A DNA stretch of 25,344 nt from Deltaproteobacteria bacterium. Lineage in GTDB: Bacteria; Desulfobacterota; Syntrophia; Syntrophales; Smithellaceae. Shown here piece after piece: positions 22,916 through 25,344 of the stretch. The position numbers were made by a program, and so were the translations under genes. The stretch covers positions 1-25,344 of the forward strand of contig SBEK01000038.1 of assembly GCA_009668925.1 (NCBI GenBank), written 5' to 3'. The first letter of the stretch is position 1, and each line of letters starts with the position of its first letter. The notes under the pieces were generated by a model, which did no database searches, was not told the origin of the DNA, and worked only from the letters and a program-made list of their open reading frames with translations.

Positions 22916-24082
22916 ATGCAAACAGGAATTGAACCACTCGTTAATGACGGCTTTGCCGGAGAAGCGGCCAAACGAACACTCGACTACCTTCAGACTCAAA
23001 GAGAAAGAGGAACCAACATTGTCGGAACTTACTGCGGTTACGCTCCGCTGGAACTCATCCGCGCCATGGGCGCGGCGCCCGCAGTGTTGTGCGCTTTTGC
23101 CAACAAAACGATCGAAGCGGCGGAAAAGGTTCTTCCGGCCAATCTCTGCCCGCTCATTAAATCCAGTTACGGATTTATCAAGACGGATACCTGCCCCTTC
23201 TTTGCCCTATCGGAAGCAGTCATCGCCGAGACCACCTGCGACGGCAAGAAAAAGATGTTCGAACTGATTGCCGATATCAAGCCGATGCACGTGATGGATC
23301 TGCCGCAGCTTCCCGATCAAAAAGAAGCCCTGGATAACTGGACGGCCATGATCAAACAGCTCAGAGTATTTCTGGAGACCACCTTTAACCGGAAAATCAG
23401 TGACACAGACGTGGAAAAAGAAATCCAGGCCACCAATGAAAAAAACCGCCTGATGAATCAAATATTTGATTTCGCCGCGCGCACCCCCACACCGGTGAGT
23501 TGGATCGAATTGTACGACTTGACTTACCTGGGCCAGGTGGCATCAACGCAGGATATTCTGCCAGTGCTCACCGCATGCATCGCTAAACTGGAAAGACGGG
23601 TGGCCCAAGGCGTTTATCACCAAGAGAAGGATTCTCCGCGCGTACTGGTCACCGGCTGCCCGGTCGGCGGCGACGCGACAAAAGTCTTTAAAATCATCGA
23701 AGAGGCAGGTGGTGTCATTGTGGTTTTGGATTCCTGCACCGGCATGAAGCCTTATACCGGTCTCATCGCCGAGAAGACATCCGATCCGTATGCCGCCCTG
23801 GCGCGCCGGTATCTGGACCTTCCCTGCTCCTGCATGACGCCCAATGACCGCCGTCTGACCGAACTGGATAAAATGATCGAACGATTCCAGCCGGACGCCG
23901 TCGTCGATGTGGTGCTTCACGCCTGCCATTCCTATAATATCGAATCGCACAAAATTAAGGAACATGTCGCGGGCCGGCATAAAAGGCCGTTTTTAAAAAT
24001 TGAGACGGATTATTCACAAAGCGATGTGGGACAGATTCGCACGCGCGTGGAGGCCCTACTTGAAATGGTGAACAAAAAGTGA
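22916..24082 (+). CDS. Double-cubane-cluster-type anaerobic reductase (2-hydroxyacyl-CoA dehydratase family)
   Basis: A 388-residue protein of the family of 2-hydroxyacyl-CoA dehydratase subunits, benzoyl-CoA reductase subunits and the double-cubane reductase (DCCP), which binds an [8Fe-9S] cluster in a dimer. The N-terminal half has GTYCGYAPLELI (C40), C59, ANLCPLIKS (C78), TDTCPFF (C93) and TTCDGKKK (C108); the C-terminal half has VTGCPVGGD (C248), DSCTGM (C274), LPCSCM (C304, C306) and HACHSYN (C337). Single-gene form and Cys-rich halves fit the DCCP type more than the two-subunit dehydratases. The ATP-dependent activator that such enzymes need is not in the window. AAGAAGG lies upstream of the ATG. 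It leads the yedF operon. Substrate unknown. Confidence 0.9.
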   Translation: MQTGIEPLVNDGFAGEAAKRTLDYLQTQRERGTNIVGTYCGYAPLELIRAMGAAPAVLCAFANKTIEAAEKVLPANLCPLIKSSYGFIKTDTCPFFALSEAVIAETTCDGKKKMFELIADIKPMHVMDLPQLPDQKEALDNWTAMIKQLRVFLETTFNRKISDTDVEKEIQATNEKNRLMNQIFDFAARTPTPVSWIELYDLTYLGQVASTQDILPVLTACIAKLERRVAQGVYHQEKDSPRVLVTGCPVGGDATKVFKIIEEAGGVIVVLDSCTGMKPYTGLIAEKTSDPYAALARRYLDLPCSCMTPNDRRLTELDKMIERFQPDAVVDVVLHACHSYNIESHKIKEHVAGRHKRPFLKIETDYSQSDVGQIRTRVEALLEMVNKK

Positions 24083-24091
24083 GGAATTGAA

Positions 24092-24706
24092 ATGAGTGAA
24101 ATGAAAATCGTAGACGCCAGAGGCCTTGGCTGCCCGCAGCCGGTCATTCTGACCAAGCAGGCTATTGAAACCCACGACAGGGTGAAGGTGATCGTGGATA
24201 ACGATACGGCGCTGGAAAATGTCCGGCGTCTGGGAGCAAAACTTAGCTGCGACGTGGTAAGCGAAGCCAAAGCAGACGGCATCTTTGAGATTACGCTGAC
24301 ACGAAAGCCTGGAGCGCCAATACCGGCGAAGGATATTCCCGTGACGTGCGATACTTCTCCGTCGGCATCCGGTCCTTTTGTCATCGTCTGTGCCGAAGAC
24401 AAAATGGGAAGAGGCAACGATGAACTCGGGTCCGTTCTAATGCGCGCCTTCCTGCATACCATCTGCCTGCAGAAGGAAAAACCTGATGTCATGATCTTCT
24501 ATAACACGGGCGTCAAACTGACGCTGCAGGGCTCGGAGACGCTCAGCGATTTAAAAGAACTGACAGCAGCCGGCGTCGAAATTCTTGTTTGCGGCACGTG
24601 TCTCAATTACTTTGAGGCCAAGGACAAACTGGGTGTGGGCGTTGTCTCCAACATGTACGACATTGCCGGCACGATGAGCAAGGCCGGCCGGTTATTGACG
24701 CCATGA
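24092..24706 (+). CDS. yedF: Sulfurtransferase-like selenium metabolism protein YedF
   Basis: A 204-residue two-domain protein. The N-terminal TusA-like domain (about 5-75) has DARGLGCPQPV with the conserved Cys14 of the CPxP motif; the C-terminal DsrE-like domain ends in ILVCGTCLNYF (C167, C170). Full-length YedF of this architecture has been linked by phylogenetic profile to selenium-using genomes, with a presumed role in delivering Se or S; the biochemistry is not settled. GAGGA precedes the ATG, 9 bp after the reductase stop. The downstream gene overlaps its stop as ATGA. selD/selA are not in the window, so the selenium link rests on the family. Confidence 0.92.
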   Translation: MSEMKIVDARGLGCPQPVILTKQAIETHDRVKVIVDNDTALENVRRLGAKLSCDVVSEAKADGIFEITLTRKPGAPIPAKDIPVTCDTSPSASGPFVIVCAEDKMGRGNDELGSVLMRAFLHTICLQKEKPDVMIFYNTGVKLTLQGSETLSDLKELTAAGVEILVCGTCLNYFEAKDKLGVGVVSNMYDIAGTMSKAGRLLTP

Positions 24707-24954
24707 ACGAACAGACATCCTATTGTGTGATTCTTTTCAAGTCGGTGAGTTACGCCCTGAAAGCAGAAAAGATTCTCAAAGCCGAGAAACTTCCCCACAA
24801 GTTGATTCCCGTACCCAAACAAATCAGTTCGGATTGCGGCATCTGCCTGCGCTTCGAGCCGGCCCTCAAGGAGAGAATCGAAGCCGCTCTTGCCGATAAA
24901 GTCGAGGCGGAAGAGATCAGGCCTCTGATACAAGAGCAGCAATCTTTCAATTGA
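24703..24954 (+). CDS. DUF3343 putative Se/S carrier-like protein
   Basis: An 83-residue cytosolic protein. The family pattern is visible: a strand CVILFKSVSYALKAEKILK, then PHKLIPVPKQISSDCGICLRF with the C-G-I-C pair (about residues 45-48), and a C-terminal amphipathic helix. DUF3343 proteins are described as putative selenium/sulfur carriers because of this Cys pair and their neighbours; direct proof is lacking. The ATG overlaps the yedF stop (ATGA), so the two are translationally coupled and probably work together. Confidence 0.9.
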   Translation: MNEQTSYCVILFKSVSYALKAEKILKAEKLPHKLIPVPKQISSDCGICLRFEPALKERIEAALADKVEAEEIRPLIQEQQSFN

Positions 24955-24985
24955 TGTTCGATGAATCCAAAACAGTGCACGATTA

Positions 24986-25344
24986 ATGATGAATGATCCG
25001 GTATTAAAATGTGAAGCGTCTTCAGAAGATATCGATTTGAATAAAATCAAATCCACCGCGGAGGCGTATTACCGAAGCGGTGACTATTACTGTTCAGAAG
25101 CCGTCGTCAAGACCATCAAAGACGCTTTCGGGCTTTCCGTGCCGGATGCAGTCATTGCCGCGGCGTCTGGTTTTCCTGCAGGCTTTGGCGGGGCCGGATG
25201 CACCTGCGGCGCGCTGGCGGGAGGCATCATGGCTCTGGGGCTGGTCTTCGGCAGAACCGCACCGAAGGATGCGAGAGTAGGCAAGGCCATGCAGCTCGCG
25301 CGCGAACTGCATGACATTTTCAAAAAGCGACACAAATCCACGTG
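24986..25344 (+). CDS. C_GCAxxG_C_C-type redox protein, N-terminal part (runs off the right edge)
   Basis: A frame open from ATG 24986 (or 24989) to the window end, 119 codons. It contains YYRSGDYYCSEAVV followed by AASGFPAGFGGAGCTCGALAGG, then MALGLVFGR. This is the pattern of the C_GCAxxG_C_C family, anaerobe proteins with spaced Cys residues that may bind an iron-sulfur cluster; some members are selenoproteins, this one shows only Cys codons so far. The C-terminal cysteines would lie outside the window. No strong ribosome site is seen, but it starts 31 bp after the DUF3343 stop, so it is likely part of the same operon. Confidence 0.85.
   Translation, partial: MMNDPVLKCEASSEDIDLNKIKSTAEAYYRSGDYYCSEAVVKTIKDAFGLSVPDAVIAAASGFPAGFGGAGCTCGALAGGIMALGLVFGRTAPKDARVGKAMQLARELHDIFKKRHKST

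Overview
The window looks like a chromosomal segment of an anaerobic deltaproteobacterium, most like Syntrophaceae/Desulfobacterota. The reasons are a two-iron desulfoferrodoxin, a double-cubane-type anaerobic reductase, a bacterioferritin, an acetyl-CoA-synthetase-like gene at the left edge, an acyl-CoA ligase, moderately high GC with clear AAGGAGG-type ribosome sites, and a radical SAM/'selenodomain' operon. This assignment is inference from gene content; no rRNA or tRNA was seen. The ends at 1 and 25344 both cut through genes.

Left part (1-6917): the start of an acetyl/propionyl-CoA synthetase-like gene (minus) lies behind a non-coding leader with a good promoter and an intrinsic terminator. 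Next come an unrecognised Rossmann-like protein (minus), mutY (plus, apparently leaderless), a PNPOx-like flavoprotein plus bacterioferritin pair (minus), ywbE plus an ornithine cyclodeaminase-family gene (plus), desulfoferrodoxin with a textbook promoter, and a YaiI/YqxD-family gene closely followed by a pseudouridine synthase.

Middle part (6918-17593): a two-gene minus-strand redox module (CrtI-like FAD oxidoreductase, then an FAD/NAD/2Fe-2S reductase); a small SET-domain methyltransferase with its own promoter; an AMP-forming acyl-CoA ligase (plus); a gene-poor stretch with a doubtful exported mini-protein; an operon of a Uup-type ABC-F ATPase and an unknown 170-residue protein; and a large REC-GAF-PAS histidine kinase.

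Right part (17774-25344): two divergent units share the 22558-22915 intergenic region. The minus-strand unit runs AhpD-like protein, ArsS-type radical SAM protein, GT2 transferase (selenodomain transferase 2), DUF3047 exported protein, DUF2064 transferase (transferase 1), TVP38/VTT membrane protein, DUF1499 exported protein, with a palindromic repeat element inserted between transferase 2 and DUF3047. The plus-strand unit runs double-cubane-type reductase, YedF, DUF3343 putative Se/S carrier, and a C_GCAxxG_C_C-type protein that runs off the edge. Both units consist of families that have been linked to selenium, sulfur or arsenic chemistry, and this is the most interesting part of the window.
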